NCBI GenBank assembly: GCA_934541115.1
Contig: CAKTDF010000036.1
Location: 1 to 17,181, forward strand
Direction of reading: 5' to 3'
DNA from: an uncultured Eubacteriales bacterium
GTDB lineage: Bacteria > Bacillota > Clostridia > Oscillospirales > Acutalibacteraceae
Length of the DNA: 17,181 nt
Below are positions 1 to 7,103 of this stretch, in pieces (the first letter of the stretch is position 1; each line of letters begins with the position of its first letter). The notes under the pieces were generated by a model, which had not been told where the DNA came from, did not search any database, and was given only the letters and a program-made list of their open reading frames with translations. The translations under genes and the position numbers were made by a program.

Positions 1-449
1 CATTCGGTATGGAGAAGAAAACTACTTTTGATTGACGCTCTTTGCAGCGAGCGACACAGGCTGCAATCGCTGAGAAATAATTTCGAACAAGTCGAAATAA
101 CAACTGCCATGCAACATTTTTTCGGTTACAGGGCTTTTTATCGCGAAAAAGACTTCTTCAACTCTTTTCCGTGACGCCTTTTCTACATTTCAAGTGCGAA
201 AAAGGCAGATTACATATTACATACAGCAATAGCACAAAGCACATCGGTATTCTTCCTAAAGGAAATATCAGTCCCGAATGGAGCTTTTCCGCACGGTGAC
301 AAATAAATCAACGTTTGATGAACTCCCTCAAAGATATCGTTGGTTATCGGCAAGTCGGTTTATGTAATCAAAATTCCGAAACCTGTATACACAAAGTTTC
401 AAAGCTTTTTAACAAACCGAACTAAAAACCAACTTGACTCATCAGCAAA
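1..449. other. No recognisable gene; open frame at window edge
   Basis: I recognise no gene here. On the plus strand a frame is open from base 1 to a stop at 169-171 and reads as 56 residues including FGYRAFYREKDFF. It could be the tail of a gene that starts outside the window or chance. A GCCTTTT...AAAAAGGC inverted repeat follows near 177-210. The rest has no convincing frame, ribosome site or repeat. Confidence 0.25.
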
Positions 450-491
450 ACACACCCGGCAGAATGTTTTTGCCGGGTGTGTGTCTTTTTT
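450..491. terminator. Hairpin terminator after the LRR pseudogene
   Basis: ACACACCCGGCA (450-461) pairs perfectly with TGCCGGGTGTGT (471-482) around a 9-nt loop. A T run follows on the plus side (486-491) and four A residues (447-450) give a short U run for minus-strand transcripts. It sits 12 bp past the stop of the minus-strand LRR gene, so it most likely ends that gene and may act in both directions. Confidence 0.7.
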
Positions 492-493
492 AG

Positions 494-1453
494 TTATACA
501 GCGACAAATTTCATATCGTTCTGCCGTGCATATTTTTCCGCTGCACTGCCCTTTGTACCCTTGATCTTGAATTCCTCAATACGCTCGCCAAAGCTGTATC
601 CGAATGCATTTTTTCCGATGTTCTTGACATTTTTGGGTACTGTAATGCTATTCAGTGCACCGCAATCAGCGAATGCTCCTTCGCCGATTGTCTTAGCGCC
701 GGTTCCGATTGTTACACTTTTCAGCTTATCGCAATATACGAATACATATTCTCCGATAGTTTTAACGCTGTTCGGTATTTTTATGGTCGTCAGTGCACTG
801 CAATCTGAAAAAGCTTCATCGCCTATTGTTGTTATTCCATTGCCCAATGTTACACTTTTCAGACCCGAGCAGTAGGTGAAAGCGTCGGCACCGATATTTT
901 TCACATTACCGGGAATAGTTATGCTCTTAAGTCCGGTGCATCCTGCAAAAGCAAGCTCTCCAATGCCGGATACACTATTGGGAATTTTTACGCTTTTGAG
1001 TCCGACACAACCGGCAAAGGCTCCCTCGCCTATCTTTACTACGCCGGACGGAATCGTTATATTTGCAACAGATGTTCCATAGAAATCACCCGAATCTATC
1101 TTTTCAAGGCTTTTGGGCAGCGTAACATTGCTCAAAGCGGAGCAGGCAAAAAATGCGGAGTCGCCTATTTTTTTTACGCCGTTCGGTATTTTTACACCCT
1201 TTAGATTTTCCAAAAAGTCAAACGCCTCATCGCCGATTGCCGTCACCGGATATCCTCCGAGCTTTGAGGGAATTGCAAGCGTACCTTTTACGCTATCTTT
1301 GCAGCAGTGATAGTAGCCTCATTGTTCTTGACGGTATAAGTGTAAACACCACTGGTTTTTGCACTCGCCATAGGTGCCGGCGAACGGCACCGCGCAAAGC
1401 AATACCACAACCGCAAGGAGCAGTGAAAACGCTTTTGTAATTGATTTTCTCAT
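494..1453 (-). pseudogene. BspA-like LRR_5 secreted protein, frameshifted
   Basis: This is a paralogue of the neighbouring 599-residue LRR protein. From the ATG at 1453 it encodes the same Sec signal (MRKSITKAFSLLLAVVVLLC), then hits a stop after 44 codons. Aligned to the paralogue, it has one extra base at 1377-1378 and one missing base near 1303-1306, with a TGA between them. Correcting both gives a continuous secreted protein whose frame resumes at the KLGGYP segment. The intact 3' part (494-1246) encodes about nine LRR_5 units of the form A(F)xxCxxLKSVTIPxxVKxIG and the usual C-terminal GSAAEKYA motif. LRR_5/BspA proteins are exported or surface proteins that bind host or bacterial ligands. 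The translatable frame from GTG 1246 lacks a signal peptide. The two compensating shifts could be sequencing errors, but the promoter is also damaged. Confidence 0.75.
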
Positions 1454-1497
1454 CGTCTTGTTCTTCTCTTTTTTATTTGTCAGAATATGACATGGAA

Positions 1498-1540
1498 ATT
1501 ATAATATATGCCGCAAAGATTATCTCTCTGCCTATGTCAA
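1498..1540 (-). promoter_or_regulatory. Disrupted copy of the LRR promoter
   Basis: The leader of the LRR pseudogene is nearly identical to that of its paralogue through the -10 box TATAAT (plus strand ATTATA, 1498-1503). The paralogue has TTGACA 17 bp upstream. Here a TTGACA (plus strand TGTCAA, 1535-1540) lies 31 bp upstream because about 14 extra bases follow the shared GCCGCAA. A 31-bp spacer should not support sigma-70-type initiation. Confidence 0.5.
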
Positions 1541-1616
1541 CGTATTCTGTCATACATTACACATGTTTCGGCAGGTTGCTTTCCTTAGTATGTTAGATAC
1601 AGCTATACTAGGCAGT

Positions 1617-3416
1617 TTAAATTGTCTTAAAATTAAAGCCGTTCTTCTTTGCGTATTTTTCCGCAGCCGAACCCTTTTCGCCGCTAATTTTGAATCCTGT
1701 CTTTTTAAAGAACTTTCCGGTATCCAAATTAACATCGTAACCAAAAGCATGGCTTCCTATTGTTTTTACGCTTTTGGGCACAGTTATGCGGTTCAAATTC
1801 GTAAGAATGAATGCATCTTCACCGATACTGACTACGCTGCTTGGAATTGAAACGTCCGTTATATCTCCGCAATAACGAAACGCTGCGTCTGCAATGTATT
1901 TTGTTCCTTTGCGAACTTTGAATTTGCCCGAAGTATACATATTAACATTCATCAAGTAATTGTCGATATATAATCCGGAATCTTTCCAGTTGGCTGAATT
2001 CTCCACATAAGCTGTGCCGGAGAAAGCGCATCCATCTATTTTCGATATACCGTCCGGAAGCTTAATACTTTTAAGAGCTTCACAATTTTCAAAAGCAAAG
2101 ACTCCAAGAGTTTTAACTCCTTTCGGAATTTTTACACTTCGCAGAGCGGTTCTGAAGAAAGCAAAATCTCCGATAGTTTTTAAACCGGTAGAGAAAGTAA
2201 CACTGCTCAAAGTGCTCTTTGAAAAAGCTCCTTCACCAATACTTTTTACATTTCCCGGAATTTTTATGCTTTTTAAAGAGCAGCGTGAAAAAGCGTAGCG
2301 ACCGATAGACTTTACACTTTCGTTTGCAGGTATCACACTACTTTTACAGCCGGCAACAAGTTTTTTTGCCTTCGTTTCAATTATGCAGTTTCCCTCGCTG
2401 TGAAAAGCCTTATTGCCGGAAGCCACTGTAAGACTATTTATGCTGTTGCTGTCTTCAAAGACTCTTTCTCCGATTTTTCTAACATTTTTCGGAATTTTTA
2501 TGCTTGTGAGCCTGCTGCATGAAGCAAATGCAGATTCACCGACAGCCGTAACTGTATCCGGAATTCTTACAGTCTTGAGCCATTCACACCCATAAAAAGC
2601 GCTGCCTGCGATACATTTTGTTCCTTTTCGTATTGTATATTTTTCAGAATAAAAGTTTTTTGTTCCAATCAGGTGTTTGCCAATATACAAAACTCCGTCC
2701 TTCCAGTTTTTGTAATTGTTATAATAACCGCTCTCTAAAAATGCATTAGCGCCGATATTTATAAGTCCGTCCGGCAGTTTAATATTCTTTAGGTTTTTGC
2801 AGGCTGAAAAAGCAGCATTTTCTATGCTTTTTACTCCGTTCGGAACAGTGATCTTTTTAAGACCGGTGCATGTTGCGAACGCACCAACTCCGATACTCGT
2901 TACACTTCCGTCTGCCGGAATAACGCTGTTTTTGCATCCGAGAACAAGTCTCTTTGATTTTGTTTCAACTATGCAATTTCCCTTACTGTGGAAAGTTTTG
3001 TTTCCGGAAACAACAGTCAATTTTTCAAGCTTGCTTCGATATGAAAATGCATAAACTTGCATATTTCTTACATTTTTTCCTATAGTTACGCTTTTTAAAT
3101 TAGTGCACTCATAAAAAGCATCAGCGCCAATTGTTTTGATGCTGTCTGAAATTCTGACACCCGTCAGCTTGTTACAATGGTAAAAGGCTGTTCCGCTTAT
3201 TCTAGTCACCGGATATCCTCCGAGCTTTGAGGGAAGCGTCAAATTGCCTTTAACGGTGTCCTTACACCCGGATATTACTGCCTGCTTGTTTTCAACGATA
3301 TAAGTGTAAACACCACTTGTTTTTGCACTCGCCATAGGTGCGGCGAAAGGCACCACGCAAAGCAATACCACCGCCGCAAGGAGCAGTGAAAGCGTTTTTG
3401 TAATTGATTTTCTCAT
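1617..3416 (-). CDS. BspA-like leucine-rich repeat surface protein
   Basis: A 599-residue exported protein. Residues 1-31 form a Sec signal: MRKSITK, a hydrophobic run (LSLLLAAVVLLCVVPF), then the cleavage-like AAPMASA. The rest is LRR_5 (BspA/Treponema pallidum-type) repeats, about 23 residues each, of the pattern AFxxCxxLKSIKIPxxVKxIGxxAF. It ends in the family's usual GSAAEKYAKKNGF. Two segments recur: GNKTFHSKGNCIVETK / GNKAFHSEGNCIIETK, 196 residues apart, and the WKDG-LYIG / WKDS-LYID segments, 239 residues apart. This points to an internal duplication. No cell-wall anchor motif is visible. It lies 164 bp upstream of a decayed paralogue and has its own consensus promoter. Such proteins often mediate adhesion or protein binding; the ligand cannot be read from sequence. 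Confidence 0.9.
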   Translation of the reverse strand: MRKSITKTLSLLLAAVVLLCVVPFAAPMASAKTSGVYTYIVENKQAVISGCKDTVKGNLTLPSKLGGYPVTRISGTAFYHCNKLTGVRISDSIKTIGADAFYECTNLKSVTIGKNVRNMQVYAFSYRSKLEKLTVVSGNKTFHSKGNCIVETKSKRLVLGCKNSVIPADGSVTSIGVGAFATCTGLKKITVPNGVKSIENAAFSACKNLKNIKLPDGLINIGANAFLESGYYNNYKNWKDGVLYIGKHLIGTKNFYSEKYTIRKGTKCIAGSAFYGCEWLKTVRIPDTVTAVGESAFASCSRLTSIKIPKNVRKIGERVFEDSNSINSLTVASGNKAFHSEGNCIIETKAKKLVAGCKSSVIPANESVKSIGRYAFSRCSLKSIKIPGNVKSIGEGAFSKSTLSSVTFSTGLKTIGDFAFFRTALRSVKIPKGVKTLGVFAFENCEALKSIKLPDGISKIDGCAFSGTAYVENSANWKDSGLYIDNYLMNVNMYTSGKFKVRKGTKYIADAAFRYCGDITDVSIPSSVVSIGEDAFILTNLNRITVPKSVKTIGSHAFGYDVNLDTGKFFKKTGFKISGEKGSAAEKYAKKNGFNFKTI

Positions 3417-3460
3417 CGTCTTGTTCTTCTCTTTTTTATTTGTCAGAATATGACATGGAA

Positions 3461-3489
3461 ATTATAATATATGCCGCAAGCAATGTCAA
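3461..3489 (-). promoter_or_regulatory. Consensus promoter of the 599-residue LRR gene
   Basis: Minus-strand TTGACA (plus TGTCAA, 3484-3489) and TATAAT (plus ATTATA, 3461-3466) are both perfect matches, with a 17-bp spacer. Initiation is expected near 3454, about 38 bases before the start codon. The ribosome site before that ATG is weak (AGAGAAGAAC). Confidence 0.8.
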
Positions 3490-3583
3490 GAAATGCGCGA
3501 AAATTATTTTTCTGTCCGAATCTCAATGCGTATATTTCACGCCCGACTATTAAACAAATGAAATTTTTGCCGCAACAGGGGTG

Positions 3584-3614
3584 CAAAAATACCCGGCAGG
3601 AGTAATCTGCCGGG
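3584..3614 (-). terminator. Terminator after the amidase gene
   Basis: CCCGGCAG (3592-3599) pairs with CTGCCGGG (3607-3614) around a 7-nt loop. On the minus strand the hairpin is followed by TATTTTTGC (complement of 3582-3590). It lies about 40 bp past the stop of the minus-strand gene that ends at 3653. Confidence 0.75.
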
Positions 3615-3652
3615 CAAAAAGGGAGTAAGACGCGAGTTGTTTTTCTGTTGTA

Positions 3653-5689
3653 TTAATAGTGTTTAAAACCACAGTCACAGACCTGATTTATTTTGAACAA
3701 TCTCCAGAACATGCGGACAATTATATAAAGGAAATGTTTGAAACCGGACTTATGGCAGATATGATTGCAGTTATTTGATGAATCATCGGGTGTATCCGGC
3801 TTTCCGGACTCCCCGACTTTAAATCCACACATATCGCACTTTCCGTCTCCGTTAGAATCTCTGTGATTGAGTTTTGCAACAGTTTCAGTTTTGGTCGTTT
3901 TGCAATCAGTGCAGGTGTATGTTTTAATTCCGGTTGACTTACACGTTGCGGTGGTCGTAATTTTGCCTGAATCATATCTGTGACCCTTGGCTGAAATTTC
4001 TCTACCCTTGGAAGTTGTTACGCCACAACCAAGGCAATATGTATCACCGGTGTAGCCCTTTGCGGTACACGTTGCCACTTTAGAATTTTTGACTGCTGTT
4101 CCTCCGGCATGGTTTGAAGGATTTTTTGCAACGGTTTCAGTTTTGGTTGTCTTACAGATGTTACAAGTGTAAGTTTTTATTCCGGTTGATTTACACGTTG
4201 CGGTGGTCGTAATTTTGCCTGAATCATAGCTGTGACCCTTGGCAGAAATTTCTCTACCCTTGGAAGTTGTTACGCCACAACCAAGGCAATATATATCACC
4301 GGTGTATCCCTTTGTGGTGCAAGTTGCAGCTTTAGAATTTTTGACTGCTGTTCCTCCGGCATGGTTTGAGGGATTTTTTGCAACGATTTCGGTTTTGGTT
4401 GTCTTGCAGACAGTACAAGTGTAAGTTTTTACTCCGGTTGACTTGCACGTTGCAGCAGTTGTGATTTTGCCGGAGTTATAAGCATGAACAACAGAGAAGT
4501 CAATCCAATCACCGTCTGTATAATCCCACGTTTCACTGTTTGAAGACTGAAGTTGAATTTTATATTTTCCGACAGGAAGTTTTTTCTCGTAACCGCTTTC
4601 AACATAATGCATTTCGTAGTCGTATACATCATATTTTCCTGTCTTATCGTTAAGTTTTTTGAGATAAAGACTGTAATGCGTGGTTCTTTTGGTTGGATTC
4701 CATTCAAACTTGATTGTAGAATTCTCTTTGTATTCAGACTTTATATTATTCAATACCGGTTTGCTTGGAACTGTGTTTTTACAAGAGTTACAAGAAACAA
4801 CATAATTTGTATTTCCTGTATAATACCAATCTCCGCAATTGCATTTCATATATTCCTTATGTGGATGAGCAGACTCGTAATTCGCACTGTATGAGTGCTT
4901 ATGCGTATTAAACAGTGAAATTTTGCTATATACGGTTTTGGTTCCGCCGGAATCAAGCGGATAGGATACTTTGCAGCAGCCGTCTGTATAAACCTCATGG
5001 ATAGTACATTTATCTGAAGTACCAATCCAAGCCGTTGAGCTTATTTGATTATGATTAGCGTCAAAAATATTGGCGGCAGTAATCTTTGATTTAGGATAAG
5101 ATGTAAAATTTTTGCCATAGCTTAAATTGACGGTATGAGTTTGAGAAGATGAACTAATTTTAGCAACATATGTACACGGATAACTGCTACTAAATCCACC
5201 GGCAGACTGTGCCTTATTGTGCGCTGCATATTTAGGTGCACCATTAACCTTTTTTACGCATAGACCAACATGTCCATCACGCCACCTTAATTGACCGTTA
5301 GACATAGAGTACATAAATACCACATCACCAACGTCAATATCATAATTAGAAGGATTGGAAATTATTTTATATTTTTCTGACAAATACAACAGCAATGAAG
5401 CAGAACATGTATACGGATTTGTGTAACTGCCAAGTGTTCCGCTATTATTCTCATATGATTTTGTTCCAGACGAATAATATGAGTAGTTCGGAATAGATAT
5501 CCCACCAGCGTTAAGACATCTTGAAACAAATTCAGCACACAAACCAATTCCATCGTTCCAATGTGCATTTGCAAAATTTACAGCTGCGGTTACATTATAA
5601 GCCGCCGCACCGCCGCGCATCGGCACAACACACAACATCATAACCACCGCAAGCAACAGTGACAGCGGTTTTTTTACACGATTTTTCAT
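3653..5689 (-). CDS. Secreted amidase-domain protein with Cys-rich repeats
   Basis: A 678-residue exported protein. Residues 1-30 are a signal peptide (KKPLSLLLAVVMMLCVVP). Residues 31-180 fit the amidase_6/NlpC-P60-like fold: YNVTAAVNFANAHWNDGIGLCAEFVS with candidate nucleophile Cys51, DGHVGLCV with His140, and KYAAHN as a possible third site. Such domains cleave peptide bonds in peptidoglycan or related substrates. A middle region (about 265-400) includes a Cys/His segment and a fibronectin-like stretch (FEWNPTKRTTHYSLYLKKL). Two full copies and one partial copy of an 84-residue Cys-rich module follow, with repeated CxxC pairs. The C-terminus has CNHICHKSGFKHFLYIIV, an amphipathic or membrane-associating stretch, then VCDCGFKHY. 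The start has an excellent AAGGAGG site and a consensus promoter with a palindrome at the transcription start. The substrate is unknown. Confidence 0.85.
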   Translation of the reverse strand: MKNRVKKPLSLLLAVVMMLCVVPMRGGAAAYNVTAAVNFANAHWNDGIGLCAEFVSRCLNAGGISIPNYSYYSSGTKSYENNSGTLGSYTNPYTCSASLLLYLSEKYKIISNPSNYDIDVGDVVFMYSMSNGQLRWRDGHVGLCVKKVNGAPKYAAHNKAQSAGGFSSSYPCTYVAKISSSSQTHTVNLSYGKNFTSYPKSKITAANIFDANHNQISSTAWIGTSDKCTIHEVYTDGCCKVSYPLDSGGTKTVYSKISLFNTHKHSYSANYESAHPHKEYMKCNCGDWYYTGNTNYVVSCNSCKNTVPSKPVLNNIKSEYKENSTIKFEWNPTKRTTHYSLYLKKLNDKTGKYDVYDYEMHYVESGYEKKLPVGKYKIQLQSSNSETWDYTDGDWIDFSVVHAYNSGKITTAATCKSTGVKTYTCTVCKTTKTEIVAKNPSNHAGGTAVKNSKAATCTTKGYTGDIYCLGCGVTTSKGREISAKGHSYDSGKITTTATCKSTGIKTYTCNICKTTKTETVAKNPSNHAGGTAVKNSKVATCTAKGYTGDTYCLGCGVTTSKGREISAKGHRYDSGKITTTATCKSTGIKTYTCTDCKTTKTETVAKLNHRDSNGDGKCDMCGFKVGESGKPDTPDDSSNNCNHICHKSGFKHFLYIIVRMFWRLFKINQVCDCGFKHY
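3880..4486 (-). repeat. 252-bp in-frame tandem repeats (84-residue modules)
   Basis: Within the amidase gene, module 1 (4486 to 4235) and module 2 (4234 to 3983) are full 252-bp copies and module 3 (3982 to about 3880) is partial. Each begins His-x-Tyr-(N/D)-SGKITT and carries ATCKSTG(V/I)KTYTC, CKTTKTE, YCLGCG and TSKGREISAKG. Copies 2 and 3 are closest at the DNA level, suggesting recent unequal exchange. The paired Cys residues could bind metal or form disulfides. Confidence 0.85.
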
Positions 5690-5710
5690 TTATTTGACCT
5701 CCTTATAATC

Positions 5711-5732
5711 TTTGCACCTATATAGGTGCAAA
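5711..5732. promoter_or_regulatory. 22-bp perfect palindrome, probable operator
   Basis: The half site TTTGCACCTAT (5711-5721) is followed directly by its exact reverse complement (5722-5732). It covers the expected transcription start of the minus-strand amidase gene (near 5729) and lies 79 bp from the start of a divergent XRE-type regulator. A perfect spacerless palindrome at a start site is typical of a dimeric repressor's operator. The XRE protein is the obvious candidate, by inference. As RNA it could also form a 5' hairpin just before the ribosome site. Confidence 0.6.
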
Positions 5733-5735
5733 ATA

Positions 5736-5764
5736 AATATACCACACTGTTAAAATTATGTCAA
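5736..5764 (-). promoter_or_regulatory. Promoter of the amidase gene
   Basis: Minus-strand TTGACA (plus TGTCAA, 5759-5764) and TATATT (plus AATATA, 5736-5741) are separated by exactly 17 bp. The -10 box borders the 22-bp palindrome, so a protein bound there would block initiation. Confidence 0.8.
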
Positions 5765-5810
5765 GCAAAACGGAAAATTTCGTGAATGAATAGCAGGGGT
5801 GATATTTTTC

Positions 5811-6041
5811 GTGAATCCCGAATATGAAAAACGCTTTGGCAACAATATTCGCAAGGCAAGGGAAAACTTAAAAATGACTCAGGAACAAGTTGCGGCAAAA
5901 CTTCAAATCGGCGGTTGCGATATAACAAGAAGTGCTCTTGCAAAAATCGAAGTCGGTCAAAGGCATGTCTATCCCGATGAAATTAGACTATTAAAGAAAA
6001 TACTTTGTGTTTCATATGATGAGTTGTTTGAGAACAAGTAA
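5811..6041 (+). CDS. XRE-family HTH transcriptional regulator (first of three)
   Basis: A single-domain helix-turn-helix protein of about 76 residues. The Cro/CI-type helix-turn-helix runs from FGNNIRKARENLKMTQEQVAAKL through ITRSALAKIEVGQR, followed by the usual LKKILCVSYDELF helices. I prefer GTG 5811 because AGGGGTGAT lies 8 bases upstream; the in-frame GTG at 5799 overlaps that site. The recognition loop carries an extra GGCD segment before ITRSALAKIE, seen in some clostridial members. It is divergent from the amidase gene, with a perfect palindrome between them, so it may repress that gene, itself, or both. A strong terminator follows, so it is transcribed alone. Confidence 0.85.
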   Translation: MNPEYEKRFGNNIRKARENLKMTQEQVAAKLQIGGCDITRSALAKIEVGQRHVYPDEIRLLKKILCVSYDELFENK

Positions 6042-6055
6042 ATTACACAACAATT

Positions 6056-6096
6056 ACCGTCAATACAGATTGATTCCCTGTTTGACGGTGTTTTTT
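6056..6096 (+). terminator. Terminator after the first XRE gene
   Basis: ACCGTCAA (6056-6063) pairs with TTGACGGT (6082-6089), and the inner ACAG (6065-6068) pairs with CTGT (6078-6081). A TTTTTT run follows at 6091-6096. It lies 15 bp past the stop codon. Confidence 0.85.
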
Positions 6097-6250
6097 GTTC
6101 TTGTCAAAGAATATCACAAATTAATATTCCTGTCAACACAAATATAACTTTTTACGCTGAAAAATTAACTATACACGTTACATTTATATCTTTTCACGTT
6201 GTCGCAATAACCGCAACCTAAAGGTAAACTATAATACAGAGGTGAACGGC
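6097..6250 (+). promoter_or_regulatory. Leader of the second XRE gene
   Basis: A perfect TATAAT stands at 6230-6235, but no good -35 box lies 16-18 bp upstream. A transcript from it would start near 6242, inside or after the AGAGGTGA ribosome site (6238-6245), so the true start of transcription is uncertain. Two CACGTT direct repeats (near 6174 and 6195) could be regulator half sites. Nothing else is evident. Confidence 0.3.
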
Positions 6251-6478
6251 ATGAAAAGTGAATACTATGACGAATACAGGAACTTGGGCTCAAACATTGC
6301 ATTTTACAGAAAGAAACGCGGATTTTCTCAAATTGAGCTTTCTGAAAAAATCGACATCAGCCGAACACATATGAGTCGTATTGAAACTGCCGAGTGTTCT
6401 GTTTCGCTCGATGTTGTTTTTGCAATCTGCAAAGCTCTTTGCGTTTCTCCAGAAAAACTCTTCGACTTCAGAGACTGA
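6251..6478 (+). CDS. XRE-family HTH transcriptional regulator (second of three)
   Basis: A 75-residue Cro/CI-type helix-turn-helix protein with no other domain. LGSNIAFYRKKRGFSQIELSEKI and DISRTHMSRIET make up helices 1-3, and LDVVFAICKALCVSPEKLFDF is the usual C-terminal pair of helices. I chose ATG 6251 because AGAGGTGA ends 5 bases upstream; the in-frame GTG 6242 overlaps that site. It shares only family features with the other two XRE proteins here, so the three are not recent duplicates. A GC hairpin follows. The targets are unknown. Confidence 0.85.
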   Translation: MKSEYYDEYRNLGSNIAFYRKKRGFSQIELSEKIDISRTHMSRIETAECSVSLDVVFAICKALCVSPEKLFDFRD

Positions 6479-6492
6479 AAAGCAAACAAACC

Positions 6493-6524
6493 ACAGCCGT
6501 CGTTTATATTCGGCGGCTGTTTTC
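6493..6524 (+). terminator. Probable terminator after the second XRE gene
   Basis: ACAGCCG (6493-6499) pairs with CGGCTGT (6514-6520), followed by only four T residues (6521-6524). The stem is good and the U run short, so some read-through is possible. Confidence 0.55.
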
Positions 6525-6633
6525 GCAGTATGTCACCGAATCCAGTCATATAATAACACATAAGTATTCATTTGTCAACATATGTGTTCAAATCCATCTC
6601 AAAAACAACATAGAATATGTTTGAGGTGAGAAT

Positions 6634-6867
6634 ATGTTCAGTCCTTCGCTTGATCCGATAAAGGTCGGAGAAACAATCAGCTATTTCAGAAAACAAAAGG
6701 GGCTTTCGCAGGAGGTTCTCAGCGGACTTGCAGACATCGGCAGGAGCCATCTGAGTGCAATTGAACGCGGCGAGAGAAAACCAACGCTTGAAACGCTTTA
6801 TAAAATCTGCACCGCGATGAATGTAAAAATGAGCACAGTGATTTTAAAGCTTGAAGAAAATCTCTGA
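6634..6867 (+). CDS. XRE-family HTH transcriptional regulator (third of three)
   Basis: A 77-residue single-domain helix-turn-helix protein. VGETISYFRKQKGLSQEVLSGLA and DIGRSHLSAIERGERKPTLETLYKIC match the Cro/CI-type fold closely, including the ERGERKPTLETL turn common to SinR-like proteins. GAGGTGAGAAT precedes the ATG by a suitable distance. It is followed by a possible weak hairpin and then the Fe-S scaffold operon, which has its own promoter, so regulation of that operon is only a guess. Confidence 0.88.
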   Translation: MFSPSLDPIKVGETISYFRKQKGLSQEVLSGLADIGRSHLSAIERGERKPTLETLYKICTAMNVKMSTVILKLEENL

Positions 6868-6932
6868 GCCGAACCGTGCTTTACGGATAAAACTCCCCTG
6901 TTTTGCCAATCATTATAAAACAGCAACCGGTC

Positions 6933-6963
6933 AGCCGCCGATTGTCGGCTTGAACATTTTTTT
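6933..6963 (+). terminator. Possible weak terminator after the third XRE gene
   Basis: AGCCG (6933-6937) can pair with CGGCT (6946-6950), or GCCGA with TCGGC around TTG. A run of seven T residues (6957-6963) starts six bases later. The gap between stem and T run makes it weak. A similar CAACATTTTTTT string recurs at 6978-6988. Confidence 0.35.
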
Positions 6964-6999
6964 GCGTTCCCGGTTTCAACATTTTTTTCACGCTGTCTA

Positions 7000-7031
7000 T
7001 TGAAACACAGAGAATTTTCTGCTATTATAAT
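7000..7031 (+). promoter_or_regulatory. Promoter of the Fe-S scaffold operon
   Basis: TTGAAA (7000-7005) is 17 bp from TATTAT (7023-7028), which overlaps a perfect TATAAT (7026-7031, 20-bp spacer). The leader is about 65 nt and ends in AAAGGAGAAC before the ATG. Confidence 0.6.
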
Positions 7032-7103
7032 GGATAGCATAAAACAAAAAGTTCAGCAAAACCAACGTTTTAGCAATTACATTCCGAAAGGAGAACAAAA
7101 CAC

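Noticed and set aside
477..1310. Several plus-strand open frames opposite the LRR genes (also 2014-3054)
   Set aside because: They mirror the LRR repeat period on the opposite strand and lack ribosome sites; the LRR reading with signal peptide is clearly the real one.
1575..1614. TAGTAT...ATACTA inverted repeat after the 599-residue LRR gene as a terminator
   Set aside because: The stem is short and AT-rich with a bulge and no T run follows on the minus strand.
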